Shown in pieces: positions 51,755 to 61,537 of a stretch of DNA of 64,000 bases. The notes below the pieces were generated by a model. It saw only the letters and a program-made list of their open reading frames with translations, was not told where the DNA came from and did no database searches. This stretch comes from Rhizocola hellebori (GTDB taxonomy: Bacteria; Actinomycetota; Actinomycetes; Mycobacteriales; Micromonosporaceae). Numbering within the stretch: the stretch's first letter is position 1; each line of letters starts with the position of its first letter. Position numbers and translations under genes: made by a program. Where the stretch lies: contig NZ_BONY01000034.1 in the NCBI RefSeq assembly GCF_016862955.1, positions 31,698 to 95,697 of the forward strand. The letters run 5' to 3'.

Positions 51755-53590
51755 TCAGGTGTTCTCGCGCGTCGGATCGGGCCCCAACCCCCACGGGGGT
51801 GCCAACTGCCCCAGGGCCGGGCGGCCGAAGTGCCATCCCTGGCCGGTGTCGCAGCCCATGTCGCGCAGCCGGGATGCCTGGTGCGCGGTTTCCACTCCCT
51901 CGGCCGTGACCGAGAGCCCGAGCCCGTGCGCGAGGCCGATCACGGTGGCCACCACCCGCTCCTTGGCCGGGTCGGAGCCGCGATGACCCCGAAGTCCCTC
52001 CACAAACGACTGTGCCAGCTTCAGCGTGTGGACGGGCAGGTTGCACAGGTAAGCGAGGTTCGAGTAGCCGGTGCCGAAGTCGTCGATGGCGATGCGCACC
52101 CCCATCGCCGATAGCGCCGTCAGATTCGCCAACGGCTCACCGGCGGCGGCCATGAAGGCGCTCTCGGTGAGTTCCAGGTGCAACTGGGTCGGATCAAGTC
52201 CGGTTTCCCGCAGGACTCGCGCCGTATCCCTGACCAGAGCCGAGCTCTGGACCTGCCGGACGGCCACGTTGACGCTGACGAACGGAGTGGGGCCGGTCTG
52301 GATGGCCTGCCATTCGCGGGTCTGCCGGCAGGCCTCTTCAAGCACCCACAGGCCAAGCGGCACGATCAGCCCAGTTTCCTCGGCCACGTCGATGAACCGG
52401 CTCGGGGGCAGCAGACCGAACTCCGGATGACGCCACCGGACCAGCGCCTCCACGCCCTGGGTCGATCCATCGCTGAGCCGCACCAGAGGCTGGTACTCGA
52501 GGAAGAACTCGCTGCGGCGCAGAGCCGCCGGCATCGTCGCCGCGATGGTCCGCTTCGCCAGCTCGTGCACGTGCCGGTCAGGGTCGAACAACATCCGCCG
52601 GCCCTTGCCGGCCGCCTTCGCCCACGACAGCGTCGTGTCCGCCGCCTTGAACATGTCAGCGATGCTGGTCTCCTTGATCGCCTGCTCTACCACGCCGACG
52701 CTGGCCGAGATCACCAGCTCGTGACCGTCGATGGAGAACGGCGCGCTGAGCGCGGCCAGTGCCGCATCGGCTATCCCGGCGACTTCGTCGGTGCTCGTCG
52801 TGTCGTCGACAACGACCACGAACTCATCGCCACCCATCCGGCCGACCAGATGCTCGGGCTGGACGACGCTGCGTTGGATCCGCTCCGACACCGCCACCAG
52901 CAGCCGGTCGCCGACATCGTGTCCGAGCGAGTCGTTGATGACCTTGAAACCGTCCAAGTCGAGATAGCACAGCCCGACCCGGCCGTGTTCGCGCTCGCCG
53001 TCGAAGATGGCGCCCACCCGGTCGAACACGTAGCGCCGATTGGGAAGGCCTGTCAACGGATCGTGCAGCGCCTGATGCTGGAGCCGGGCGTGCAGAAGCT
53101 TGCGCTCCGAGATGTCCTGCATGATCGAGACCATGTACTGGGCGCGCCCTTCGGCGTCGCGCAGCAAAGACGTCGTCATATCGGTGCACACGGAGCCGCC
53201 GTCGCGCAGCGGAAAGTACTTCTCGCGCCGTGAGTGATCCTTTGCGCCACGGGCGATAGCCGCGAACGACTCCCAGGTGTCCGGGGGATCGTCGGGATGT
53301 ACGAATTGACGTACGTTCATCTTGCTGAGTTCTTCGACCGTGTATCCCAACAGGTCGGCCATGGCCTTGTTGACCACAATGATCTGACCGGTGGTGTCGC
53401 AGATGCCCATGGCCACCGCCGCCCCGAAGAACAGCGCACGAAACCGAGCCTCGGCCTGAGCCGGCAACTCCTCCGCTGGCCTGTCGATGGCGAGGGACCC
53501 CCTGGCGACGACGCGAACATGGCGCTTGCCACGCGCTAGCGAGCATACGGCAGCGGCAGCGAGCCAGACATCGACCGCGGAGTTGGTCAT
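51755..53590 (-). CDS. PAS-GGDEF-EAL cyclic di-GMP turnover protein
   Basis: A 611-residue protein. Residues about 45-180 form a PAS sensor ([39 protein letters not shown]). The GGDEF domain has an intact active site in [14 protein letters not shown], preceded by [19 protein letters not shown]. The EAL domain has [28 protein letters not shown] and [18 protein letters not shown]. Both catalytic sites look intact, so it may make and degrade c-di-GMP, switched by the PAS signal. There is no membrane anchor. I chose the ATG at 53590. In actinomycetes c-di-GMP controls development through BldD. Confidence 0.9.
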   Translation of the reverse strand: MTNSAVDVWLAAAAVCSLARGKRHVRVVARGSLAIDRPAEELPAQAEARFRALFFGAAVAMGICDTTGQIIVVNKAMADLLGYTVEELSKMNVRQFVHPDDPPDTWESFAAIARGAKDHSRREKYFPLRDGGSVCTDMTTSLLRDAEGRAQYMVSIMQDISERKLLHARLQHQALHDPLTGLPNRRYVFDRVGAIFDGEREHGRVGLCYLDLDGFKVINDSLGHDVGDRLLVAVSERIQRSVVQPEHLVGRMGGDEFVVVVDDTTSTDEVAGIADAALAALSAPFSIDGHELVISASVGVVEQAIKETSIADMFKAADTTLSWAKAAGKGRRMLFDPDRHVHELAKRTIAATMPAALRRSEFFLEYQPLVRLSDGSTQGVEALVRWRHPEFGLLPPSRFIDVAEETGLIVPLGLWVLEEACRQTREWQAIQTGPTPFVSVNVAVRQVQSSALVRDTARVLRETGLDPTQLHLELTESAFMAAAGEPLANLTALSAMGVRIAIDDFGTGYSNLAYLCNLPVHTLKLAQSFVEGLRGHRGSDPAKERVVATVIGLAHGLGLSVTAEGVETAHQASRLRDMGCDTGQGWHFGRPALGQLAPPWGLGPDPTRENT

Positions 53591-53621
53591 GATGCCGCCA
53601 TCACGGCGGCGTGGACGGGTT

Positions 53622-54419
53622 CTACAGCGTCGGCCTGAGGGCCGTGGCATCGATGGGCCCAAGGCGAAGCGTATTGGAGACCAGAGAGGCAAATCGCGCC
53701 GGGCTCGGCACGAAGTCACCGTCTTCTCTGTAGTTGGGCGGATTCTCGTGGTGAAGATCCCACTGGCGCTGCGCATATTCGCGGTTTCCGGTGTCGTTGA
53801 AAGACCATACGGCGATCTCATGCGAGACGATGCTTGAGCGGACGTTGAACTCGATTTGCCCCCGGCCCTTACGACAAGCAATCTTGTTGTCTCTGATGGT
53901 GTAGAGCTTCTCTTTCTCGACGACCCCGTCTCGGACGATGTCCTTTCCGTCGGGTTGACGATCGACCAGCCATAGGTGCCCCAGGCAAAGCCCGCTGTTC
54001 GTCCGGTTGATTCTGTATAGGATCTTGACTGGAATGTCTTGAACGGGTGCGCCTGGGTAAGGAGCTGCCTCAGCTGACAGCGTGATCGCAGGCCCATATG
54101 CGTCGCGATCGTATTGGTAGACAAAGGCTGCGAGCGCTCCGGCCGCGAAGATCGTCAAGGCTGTTGCGGCAGCGAACGCGGCCCTCCATATCCTTGTTCG
54201 CCTGCTGGGACGAACCACCAGGAGCACGATGGTAAGGAATATGCCGAACCCGGTGCCGTAAGCCATCCAAAGCCGCGTGGCCGGTTCCTCGATGAAGGGC
54301 GCAAACGTTGCTAACAACGCGGAGGTGAAGGTGACGGGTGCGGTGGTGAGTGGCAGCACTGCCCTTATTCGATCGCCGGGCTTCGGCGTGTTCTCATCTG
54401 CTGGCGCGTGATCGTCCAC
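53622..54419 (-). CDS. Membrane protein with extracellular domain
   Basis: A 265-residue protein. Three to four membrane helices are near the N-terminus ([52 protein letters not shown]). The remainder is a soluble domain rich in charged and aromatic residues, containing [20 protein letters not shown] and [20 protein letters not shown]. No family recognised. It starts with a GTG at 54419 and precedes the c-di-GMP gene on the same strand with a 31-bp gap, so the two may be co-transcribed and it could be a membrane partner. Confidence 0.65.
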   Translation of the reverse strand: MDDHAPADENTPKPGDRIRAVLPLTTAPVTFTSALLATFAPFIEEPATRLWMAYGTGFGIFLTIVLLVVRPSRRTRIWRAAFAAATALTIFAAGALAAFVYQYDRDAYGPAITLSAEAAPYPGAPVQDIPVKILYRINRTNSGLCLGHLWLVDRQPDGKDIVRDGVVEKEKLYTIRDNKIACRKGRGQIEFNVRSSIVSHEIAVWSFNDTGNREYAQRQWDLHHENPPNYREDGDFVPSPARFASLVSNTLRLGPIDATALRPTL

Positions 54420-54658
54420 CCTGCAATTCTCGGCGAATTGATCTACATGCGGCTATGGGCTGTTCGGGGTGCGCTTTTGGCAGCGAGGGTTCGTTGCCAA
54501 CATCCGATTGTCAACATAGGTGGGCTACTTGGTCGATTCTATCGACGAACTGGACAGAGATGGACTCTGAGCTTTGGTTTGTGTTGGTTGACAATGCCAC
54601 GATGGCGACAGCCAAATCCAAACAAAATCGTGAGTCGCAGTCTCATTGGGAGGCACAA

Positions 54659-55237
54659 ATGATGACTCGAGGCGTGCACATCGGTCGGCTAGCAGTGGTT
54701 GTCGTACTGCTCCTGGCCGGATGCAGCGTGGATAAAGACAGGGACCCTCCTCCGCCTGAGCCCCCGCAGACCACAGTGGCGACAACGCCGACACAAATTT
54801 CACCAGTAACTGCGTCACCACAGAATCCCACGACGGCTACCCCTGTCGTGTCTTGCGGTGCCGGCGAAGCCGTCAACGTCAGTGCGCCGGGAGGCGGAAA
54901 TCTCAAATTTCCCGCGCACGTGCGCATTTGCCAGACCGCGCCCTCAGGCACCGTGTATTGGCTGGTGGCAGAGCCATTGGACGGCAGCAAGCCGCGCGGC
55001 GACATTTACCCAAAGGCGAAAGTCGACAGCGCAAGAACTGAAACCGCCTCATATACCGTGATACTTGGAGACGGGACAACCCGTCCGTCCAGCCGCCTGA
55101 TCTACGTGATGGAGATACCGGCCACGTCCGACGCCAAGTTTGAGGCCCTGAGGGCTGGCAACAAGTCGATTGCCAAGAGTCAGCTCTCGGCCGATTTCCG
55201 GACGGTTTCCAATCAATACAAGTCAGATTTCAGTTAG
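54659..55237 (+). CDS. Lipoprotein of unknown function
   Basis: A 192-residue lipoprotein. The signal (GRLAVVVVLLLAGCS) has a clean lipobox LLAGC, with the cysteine at about residue 21. A proline/threonine-rich linker follows to about residue 65, then a soluble domain (AVNVSAPGGGNLKFPAHVRI, GTVYWLVAEPLDGSKPRGDI). No known domain. The ATG at 54659 is preceded by GGGAGGCACAA. It is divergent from the membrane protein gene, with a 239-bp gap in which I saw no gene. Confidence 0.7.
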   Translation: MMTRGVHIGRLAVVVVLLLAGCSVDKDRDPPPPEPPQTTVATTPTQISPVTASPQNPTTATPVVSCGAGEAVNVSAPGGGNLKFPAHVRICQTAPSGTVYWLVAEPLDGSKPRGDIYPKAKVDSARTETASYTVILGDGTTRPSSRLIYVMEIPATSDAKFEALRAGNKSIAKSQLSADFRTVSNQYKSDFS

Positions 55238-55299
55238 AGCTCCAGCTCCTGAGAGCTTCGCGGTTATCATGCGGCAGGTTTCTCGACCCGGATGCTGCA

Positions 55300-55330
55300 G
55301 GCGGTGTCCCGGGCCAACCGGGGCACCGCC
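55300..55330. terminator. Bidirectional terminator hairpin
   Basis: GGCGGTG (55300-55306) pairs with CACCGCC (55324-55330), and inside it CCCGG pairs with CCGGG around a five-base loop. It lies between the convergent lipoprotein and GH25 genes. Confidence 0.7.
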
Positions 55331-55394
55331 CTGTTGGCGCTGTCACCTCACGCAGGGTCACCGCCCTGCCCTATTCAGGGCACGGCGCACTCGA

Positions 55395-56444
55395 TCAGTC
55401 GTTGTCCGCTCCGCCGCGGAACGCTTCGTCAAGCTCGGAGTCGACGACGGGCCGCATTGCTTCGGCGATGGCCGCGAGCACGGCTGGGTTGGTCATGGCC
55501 GCCATCACGGCGGCGTTGATGGCGGCCTGGTCGATCGGGGCCGCCTGCACGGGCGGGCGGGAAAGCAGCTCGTTGATCTTCCGGGTCAGCTCGTACGGCT
55601 GCGGTGGCACCGTCGTGCCCTCGCCGAGTCCAAATTTTAGGTCATCGATGGACTCAAGACCCTTGGCGTTGCCCTTGAAAATGAAGTGATCTAGGTTGCA
55701 GACGCGCCGATAAAGATCGTCCTGCTCCTGCTCGGTTAGTGCCATGAAAGGTCCTCCTCCTGATATCAGGGCACGCAGTTCAGCGAGCGTGCCGCGGAAG
55801 GCGTTGGCGTCGCACATGGGCTGGTTGCCGATGATGGTTTGCGAGCCGTACTGCCAGAACGTGGGCATCCGGCCCGAATAGACCACCCAGCCCGGCCCGG
55901 TGTCGCCGCCCCGAACCCCGTAGGCGGTGTGGTAGCGCAGGACAGGGTCGGTGCCGTAGTTGGCGTTCCACAACAGGTGACTGGTGCCGGTCAGCTCGTT
56001 GCCGTACTGGCCCTTGGAGGCATAGATGACCGCCTTCCGGCCGGTGCGCTGCTCGACCAGGTCAGCAAACGCTTCACCCGCGCTGGCCGGCACCGTGTCG
56101 TAGGGCCATTTCTCGAGGTCGACCTGCAGAAACCAATCGCCCCAGCTGCGCCACCATGGCGTCTGGCTGTCCAGGTAGGACAGAAAGTAGTCGACCTGCG
56201 ATGACACGCTGGGCGAGCTGCGTACCACGTGATAGGCGCCGAGAATAGGGATACCTGCATCGCGGGCGCGGCGCATCGCCTCGCCGTAATGTGAATGCCT
56301 TGTTGATGTTGCCTCGGTTGCCTTGTGGGTGAAGAACTGAATGCCGTCACGCGCGGCCGCGGCGAGGTCCATCGGCCCGCGGTCCCAGTCAAAATCTGAG
56401 GCATCCCACCCAAAGACGTTGGGGATGCTCGGATCGTCGGCCAT
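55395..56444 (-). CDS. GH25-like lysozyme domain with a phage-lysin-like tail
   Basis: A 349-residue protein. Residues about 8-210 follow the GH25 (1,4-beta-N-acetylmuramidase) pattern: NVFGWDASDFDWDRGPMDLA, FFTHKATEATSTRHSHYGEA, GIPILGAYHVV, WFLQVDLEKWPY (the Asp and Glu of the catalytic DxE) and AVIYASKGQYGNELTG. The tail has a short helix-rich module (LTEQEQDDLYRRVCNLDHFI) and an alanine-rich end (INAAVMAAMTNPAVLAAIAE), which resembles lysins of actinophages. There is no signal peptide, so export would need a holin or another route. Start ATG at 56444; an ATG 9 bp upstream is possible. Confidence 0.75.
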   Translation of the reverse strand: MADDPSIPNVFGWDASDFDWDRGPMDLAAAARDGIQFFTHKATEATSTRHSHYGEAMRRARDAGIPILGAYHVVRSSPSVSSQVDYFLSYLDSQTPWWRSWGDWFLQVDLEKWPYDTVPASAGEAFADLVEQRTGRKAVIYASKGQYGNELTGTSHLLWNANYGTDPVLRYHTAYGVRGGDTGPGWVVYSGRMPTFWQYGSQTIIGNQPMCDANAFRGTLAELRALISGGGPFMALTEQEQDDLYRRVCNLDHFIFKGNAKGLESIDDLKFGLGEGTTVPPQPYELTRKINELLSRPPVQAAPIDQAAINAAVMAAMTNPAVLAAIAEAMRPVVDSELDEAFRGGADND

Positions 56445-56666
56445 CGGAATCACGCAACCTTCGTCAGTTTGAGATAGCTCCTACGAGTACCGACGTGTTG
56501 CCGGCATTGGCCGTGTTCTTCGCCCATCTTAAAATGTCGAGTGCCCGCGGTCGATCCCTGCAGATGACGATGCCCCGATCGTGAACAAGCGGCCGGCCCG
56601 CGCCGTGCCGCCCCTAGCCAGGCCCAGTTCGAGCCGGTTGTACAACATGGTCAGCACGCTCGGAGC

Positions 56667-56699
56667 TGAGGGCGCGCCCCTGGCCGGGGCACACCCTCA
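56667..56699 (-). terminator. Terminator of the FG-GAP lipase gene
   Basis: TGAGGG pairs with CCCTCA (56667-56672 and 56694-56699), and inside GCCCC pairs with GGGGC around a five-base loop. It starts 14 bp after the lipase stop. The rest of the 268-bp gap to the GH25 start shows no gene. Confidence 0.65.
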
Positions 56700-56712
56700 G
56701 TAGATGATGCGG

Positions 56713-58638
56713 CTACCAGGAGTCGTTGGAGTAGGTGCCCAATCGGATGAGGTCGATCGGGGTGAAGCCCGATGAGGTGTGCAGGAAGGTGGAACGGTCG
56801 AAAACGTCGCAGTCAATGCTGTCGTAATCGCAGTACAGGTAGCGGTACGTGCCGATCGGCGCGTCGAGCATCAGCATGTGCGCGTCGACCTGTGGCAGGA
56901 ACTGCTGGCTGTCGAAGATGTACTTGTGCTGGAAGGCATACGCCTGAGGCGCCGCGCTGTCCTCGTCCACGACCGGATCGTCCATGAAGCCGAGCACTGT
57001 CCAGTCGGTGGCCATGTGCGACTGCGCGGCGTGGTCCAGCCAGCCTAGGAAAGCCGAGCCGGGGAACATGTCACGGCACTGGGTCGAACCGAGGCTGCAC
57101 GCGGCCGCGCCGATCGTGCCGAGATGCGGCGTCGAAATGGTGACGACGTCCTCGACGTAGAGGTACGGCGGGAAGCCGGGCTCCTGGTGCGCTGTTCCGG
57201 TGAGCGCGCCCCGGATGAGCAGGCCGCCCATGGAGTGGGCCACCACGTCGATCGCTTGCCCGCGGCTGGAATACCGGTCGTAGATGTCCCAGGCGAGATC
57301 CTTGGATCGCTGCAGAAGCGGGACACTGCGATCGCCGGGCACCTTGACGTCACAGTTGGTGTCGATCGTGTAGTAGCAGTATGCGACGACATTTGCTACG
57401 GGCAGAGCGGCATCGGTGTTGGTCACGTATTGGGCGATGACGGTGTCCCAATACGTTCCCTTCGCGTTGATGCCGTTGCCGTGGAAGTCGTAGCCATGAA
57501 TGAAGTAGACCGGCCTGTCATTCCCGTCGCTGCGGCCGGGCACCGGTGCCTTCACGCTGTGGCGGGCCCTGAGCGCGGTCGGCGCGTTGAGCGGGATGTC
57601 GCCGGCCGCGCCGTATTGCACCACGGAACGATCCTTGACGAACCATTCGCCAGTGGACGGATGGAAGACCGCTAGGTCAGCGTCGCCGTCGTCGTCGTAG
57701 TCGCCGGGAACCGGGATGTCGCTTGCCGCGCCATAGGTGTGGGCGGTGCTGCCGAAGATGAACCAGACGCCGGTCGCCGAACGGAAAACAGCGCGCTCAT
57801 CGGCGCCGTCCCCGTCATAGTCGGCCGGAACCGGGGTGTCCCCGGCCTGTCCATAGACGACGCTGGTCTGCCCCCACACGTACCAGGTGCCATTGGAAGG
57901 CCGGAACACAGCGCGCTCATCGACGCCATCACCGTTGTAGTCGCCAGGAACCGGGATGTCTCCGGCCTGTCCATAGACGACACTGTTCTGCCCCCACACA
58001 TACCAGGTGCCGTTCGAGGGCCGGAACACGGCGCGCTCATCGATACCGTCACCGTTGTAGTCCCCCGCAACCGGGATGTCCCCGGCCTGTCCATAGACCG
58101 CGTTGGGCAGTTTGGGCACGTACCAGGTGCCGTTGGACGGCCGCCAGAGCGCCCGCTCGGTAAAGCCGTCGCCGTCGTAGTCGCCCGGGACCGGGACATC
58201 GCCCGCAGTGCCACCTGTGGAGGCGCCCGGGCCCAAGGAGTACCAGGTGCCGGTGGAAGGGCGCCAGACCGCGAACTCTGTCGTCCCGTCGCCGTCGAAG
58301 TCAGCACCGGTAAACGGGTCCGCCATCGGCACGATGACCGGTGGATCGATTTCGTAGCCGGTGGAGCAGGTCACGGTCAGGGTCCCGGTCGATCGGCTCG
58401 ATGAGCCGATCGCGTGGTAATGGCTGGTGCCGCTGAGGTTCCAGCACTCCGCCTCGATGCGGATCTTCCCGGCGATCCGGGAACAGGTGATCTTCGCTGT
58501 GTTCGCGCTGGGATAGCTGGCGCTTCCACAGGTCCAGCTGGCATTGCTCGCTTGCGCGGCGGTGGCGGGCCCGACGAGGGCCGCCGCCACCCCCGCGACA
58601 GCGGCGAGCCATCCCAGCTTTTTCGTCAAAGAAGACAT
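56713..58638 (-). CDS. Secreted lipase/esterase with FG-GAP repeats
   Basis: A 641-residue exported protein. The signal peptide (SSLTKKLGWLAAVAGVAAAL) ends at about residue 30, followed by a small disulfide domain (WTCGSASYPSANTAKITCSR). Residues about 105-345 contain FG-GAP/VCBS-like repeats of 40 residues (DGDGTTEFAVWRPSTGTWY, DYNGDGIDERAVFRPSNG). The C-terminal part is an alpha/beta hydrolase: PVYFIHGYDFHGNG, IDVVAHSMGGLLIRGALTG with Ser in HSMGG, and ISTPHLGTIGAAACS. The start ATG at 58638 could begin a leaderless mRNA. It is divergent from the second SARP. Likely an extracellular lipid or ester hydrolase. Confidence 0.85.
   Translation of the reverse strand: MSSLTKKLGWLAAVAGVAAALVGPATAAQASNASWTCGSASYPSANTAKITCSRIAGKIRIEAECWNLSGTSHYHAIGSSSRSTGTLTVTCSTGYEIDPPVIVPMADPFTGADFDGDGTTEFAVWRPSTGTWYSLGPGASTGGTAGDVPVPGDYDGDGFTERALWRPSNGTWYVPKLPNAVYGQAGDIPVAGDYNGDGIDERAVFRPSNGTWYVWGQNSVVYGQAGDIPVPGDYNGDGVDERAVFRPSNGTWYVWGQTSVVYGQAGDTPVPADYDGDGADERAVFRSATGVWFIFGSTAHTYGAASDIPVPGDYDDDGDADLAVFHPSTGEWFVKDRSVVQYGAAGDIPLNAPTALRARHSVKAPVPGRSDGNDRPVYFIHGYDFHGNGINAKGTYWDTVIAQYVTNTDAALPVANVVAYCYYTIDTNCDVKVPGDRSVPLLQRSKDLAWDIYDRYSSRGQAIDVVAHSMGGLLIRGALTGTAHQEPGFPPYLYVEDVVTISTPHLGTIGAAACSLGSTQCRDMFPGSAFLGWLDHAAQSHMATDWTVLGFMDDPVVDEDSAAPQAYAFQHKYIFDSQQFLPQVDAHMLMLDAPIGTYRYLYCDYDSIDCDVFDRSTFLHTSSGFTPIDLIRLGTYSNDSW
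57661..58300 (-). repeat. Tandem 120-bp units coding FG-GAP repeats
   Basis: Inside the lipase gene, sequences like CGGAACACAGCGCGCTCAT recur at exactly 120-bp intervals (near 57781, 57901, 58021), with weaker versions near 57661, 58141 and 58261. The two middle copies are almost identical at DNA level, which suggests recent duplication or gene conversion. Confidence 0.8.
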
Positions 58639-58644
58639 GCGCCG

Positions 58645-58700
58645 ACTATGGCGACGGCCACTTACCGCGGACTTACCAGTGCGGCCCACGCTGCCTACCA
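58645..58700 (-). promoter_or_regulatory. Heptamer repeats and leaderless -10 before the lipase gene
   Basis: Read on the minus strand: TGGTAGG (58700-58694), TGGTAAG (58678-58672) and CGGTAAG (58667-58661) sit 22 and 11 bp apart. After 10 bp comes CATAGT (58650-58645), six bases before the ATG. That spacing fits transcription starting at the ATG itself. The layout is SARP-like but not perfect (10 instead of 8 bp, one position degenerate). Confidence 0.45.
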
Positions 58701-58708
58701 TTTCTATT

Positions 58709-61435
58709 GTGGAGTTTCGGCTGCTAGGCCCATTCATGGCCGTCGACGGGGACAGCCGGTTGGAGCTGGGCAGGCGCAAGGAGCGCTGCCTGCTGGGTTT
58801 GCTTCTGCTCGAAGCAGGTCGTGTCGTGCCGCGAGAGCGGCTGTTCGAGCTGCTCTGGGACGGCCGGCCACCCGCGTCGGCGCGGGCGGCCCTGCACACC
58901 TATGTGACACGTTTGCGCGGTGGCTTGTCCGCTCATGGCGTACAAGTCGTGATGAAAGGCGACGGATACCTGGTCGAAGTGGATCGGGCGAGCGTCGATG
59001 TACACCGCTTCAGCGCCGCCTTGGCTCGTGCCCGCGGCATCGCCGACCCTTTGGACCGGGCGGCCGAGCTGGAGGAAGCCCTGCGGCTGTGGCGCGGGCA
59101 GCTGTTGGCTGACGTGGCCGGCGACGGCTTGCGCGAGCGGCTCGGCACGGCCCTGGAGGATCAGCGCCTGGAAGCGTTGGAGCTCAAGGCCGAGGCCGAC
59201 CTGGCGCTGGGAAGGGCGGCTCAGGCGGCCGGGCAGCTGGCCGCGCTCAGCCAGGCGCATCCCACCCGGGAACGGCTCGTCGAGTTGCTGATGCTGGCCC
59301 GGTACCGGCAGGGGCGTCAGGTCGACGCGCTGGCGGCCTTTCGGGCGTTGCGCGAGCGGCTCGTGGCCGAGCTCGGTGTGGAGCCGACGCCGCAGCTGCA
59401 CGCCTTGCATCGGCGAATCCTCACCAACGATCCCGAGCTGACCGCGGCAAGCCCGGTGGCGGCTCGGCGTTTCCTGCCGCGAAGCGTTCCCGGATTCACT
59501 GGACGCCGCGAGGAGTTGCTTACGCTAGACCGCATCGCTCGGGAGCAGCCAGACTCGAGCACCACCGTCGTGATCGGAGCGGTCACCGGGCTGGGCGGCG
59601 TAGGCAAGACCGCTTTGGCCGTGCGCTGGGCGCATCTGAGCGCGGATCGCTTCCCCGATGGGCAGTTCTACGTCAATCTGCGCGGATACAGCCCGGGCGA
59701 GCCGATGCGTGCGGCGGAAGCGTTGACCCAACTGCTGCGCGCTCTCGGCGTCGCCGCCGACCGGCTTCCGTCGACCGTGGATGAGGCGGCCGATCTCTAC
59801 CGATCGCTGGTGGCGCAACGATCGGTGCTCATCCTGCTCGACAACGCCCTGTCGGCAGACCAGGTCCGGCCCCTGTTGCCGGGCGGACCTCGCAACCTCG
59901 TGCTCATCACCAGCCGCGACAAGCTGTCCGGACTGGTGGCGATCGACGGCGCCCGCCGGCTGACGGTGGCCGAGCTGACCGAGGCCGACGCGTTCGAGCT
60001 GTTGCGCCACGTCCTTGGCCGAAGCCGGGTCGAGGCGGAGCCGGAAGCCACCCGCGAGTTGTCCGCGTGGTGCGGTAACCTCCCGCTGGCGTTGCGCATC
60101 GCCGCAGCCACGCTCGCCGACGATCCACATCAGACGATCGCCGACTACATCACCGATTTGCGGAACAGAGACCGCATCGCGGCACTGGCCATCGCCGACG
60201 ATCCGGCGCACGCCCTGACAACGGTTTTCGGCCAGTCGTACCGACATCTGTCCGAAGTGGACGGACGCTTGTTCCGCCTGCTCGGCCTGCTCACCTCCGG
60301 CGATTTCAGCTCGGCCGCGGCCGCAGCGCTCGCCGATCTCACCGTGCCCGACACCGAAGCCGCGCTCACCCGGCTCAGCCAGGCGCACCTGGTCACGCAG
60401 GAGCGACCCGGCCGGTTCGGCATGCACGACCTCGTCCGGGAATTCGCCTCCGGTCTGGCGCCGGGCGACGAATCGCACGCGGCGATGCGCCGGTTGGCCA
60501 CCTGGCAACTGGACCGGCTGGCCGCGGTCGCTGAGATACTGCCCGGTTTCCGTGTGCGCCTCTCGGTATCGACCTCGGCCCCGTTCCCGACCGAGGCGGC
60601 AGCGACATCCTGGCTCGAAGCCGAAGCCGACACGGTGATAAGCGCGCTCACCTGCTACACCAAGGCCGGCTGGCACGACGACGTCTGGCACTTGGCCGGT
60701 CTCCTGCGCGAGCCTCTACGCCGATCGGGGCGCGCCGACGAGTGGAACACGGTGGCCCAGATCGGCCTCGACAGCGCGATCGAAGTCGGCGACGGGTACG
60801 GCGAAGCGTACATGCGAGACATGCTGGCCGGCTGCTATCAGGACAGACGCATGATCGCTGAAGCCGTCGCCGAGCATCGGCGGGCTCGGGCCCTCTACCT
60901 CCAAGTCGATGACCATCTGGGTGCCGCCAATTGTGCTGACGCGCTTGGGGTATTGCACCAACAGCTCGGCGATCTGGTCGAGGCCGAACAGCTGCACGGC
61001 GAGGCCCATGCTGCTCTCGGCTATCTGGAAGACCCGATTCTCGGCACCCATTCACGGATTCACTACGGCACGTTGCTGGGCAGGCTGGGCCGGTTGACGG
61101 AAGCCGCCGCACAATTCCGGCTCGCTTTGGCTGGGGCGGCGGCCATCAACGACCTCTTCCTGGCGTGCTTCGCCCATCACAACCTTGCGTTCGCTCTGCT
61201 GCGGATGCAGCGCCACGAGGAAGGCGCTCGCCACGCCCGAGCCGAGATCGAGCTGGCTCAGCTGGCCGGCAGTCTCGACCGCGCTGCCCGGGGTTGGGAG
61301 ATGCTGGGCGACTGCCTGTTCGACGACGATCATCCACAAGCGATGGAGGCCTACCGGCGGGCGCTGGAGCTTTACGAGCGGCAGCGGGACAGCCAGGGTG
61401 AGGAGCTCCGCCATCGGATCGATAGACCACGTTAA
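58709..61435 (+). CDS. SARP-family regulator with NB-ARC and TPR domains
   Basis: A 908-residue AfsR-like protein. The winged-helix part is at the very start (VEFRLLGPFMAVDGDSRLEL, RKERCLLGLLLLEAGRVVPR, ALHTYVTRLRGGLSAHG), then BTAD (VDVHRFSAALARARGIADPL). The NB-ARC ATPase has GLGGVGKTALAVRWAHL (P-loop near residue 296), SVLILLDNALS and VLITSRDKLS. Further on, DGRLFRLLGLLTSGDFS and RFGMHDLVREFA mark its ARC/winged part. C-terminal TPRs follow (GDLVEAEQLHGEAHAAL). The GTG at 58709 gives the normal SARP start. It is divergent from the lipase with a 70-bp gap, so control of the lipase is the simplest hypothesis. Confidence 0.9.
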   Translation: MEFRLLGPFMAVDGDSRLELGRRKERCLLGLLLLEAGRVVPRERLFELLWDGRPPASARAALHTYVTRLRGGLSAHGVQVVMKGDGYLVEVDRASVDVHRFSAALARARGIADPLDRAAELEEALRLWRGQLLADVAGDGLRERLGTALEDQRLEALELKAEADLALGRAAQAAGQLAALSQAHPTRERLVELLMLARYRQGRQVDALAAFRALRERLVAELGVEPTPQLHALHRRILTNDPELTAASPVAARRFLPRSVPGFTGRREELLTLDRIAREQPDSSTTVVIGAVTGLGGVGKTALAVRWAHLSADRFPDGQFYVNLRGYSPGEPMRAAEALTQLLRALGVAADRLPSTVDEAADLYRSLVAQRSVLILLDNALSADQVRPLLPGGPRNLVLITSRDKLSGLVAIDGARRLTVAELTEADAFELLRHVLGRSRVEAEPEATRELSAWCGNLPLALRIAAATLADDPHQTIADYITDLRNRDRIAALAIADDPAHALTTVFGQSYRHLSEVDGRLFRLLGLLTSGDFSSAAAAALADLTVPDTEAALTRLSQAHLVTQERPGRFGMHDLVREFASGLAPGDESHAAMRRLATWQLDRLAAVAEILPGFRVRLSVSTSAPFPTEAAATSWLEAEADTVISALTCYTKAGWHDDVWHLAGLLREPLRRSGRADEWNTVAQIGLDSAIEVGDGYGEAYMRDMLAGCYQDRRMIAEAVAEHRRARALYLQVDDHLGAANCADALGVLHQQLGDLVEAEQLHGEAHAALGYLEDPILGTHSRIHYGTLLGRLGRLTEAAAQFRLALAGAAAINDLFLACFAHHNLAFALLRMQRHEEGARHARAEIELAQLAGSLDRAARGWEMLGDCLFDDDHPQAMEAYRRALELYERQRDSQGEELRHRIDRPR

Positions 61436-61537
61436 CTATCTCTAATCATTGGCATAGTTCGATGCCCTTGACAGCCCTGAATTACGGGCGGATGCTCGCC
61501 TATATCCTATCGGATCTACGATATTCTGGAGGCGATC

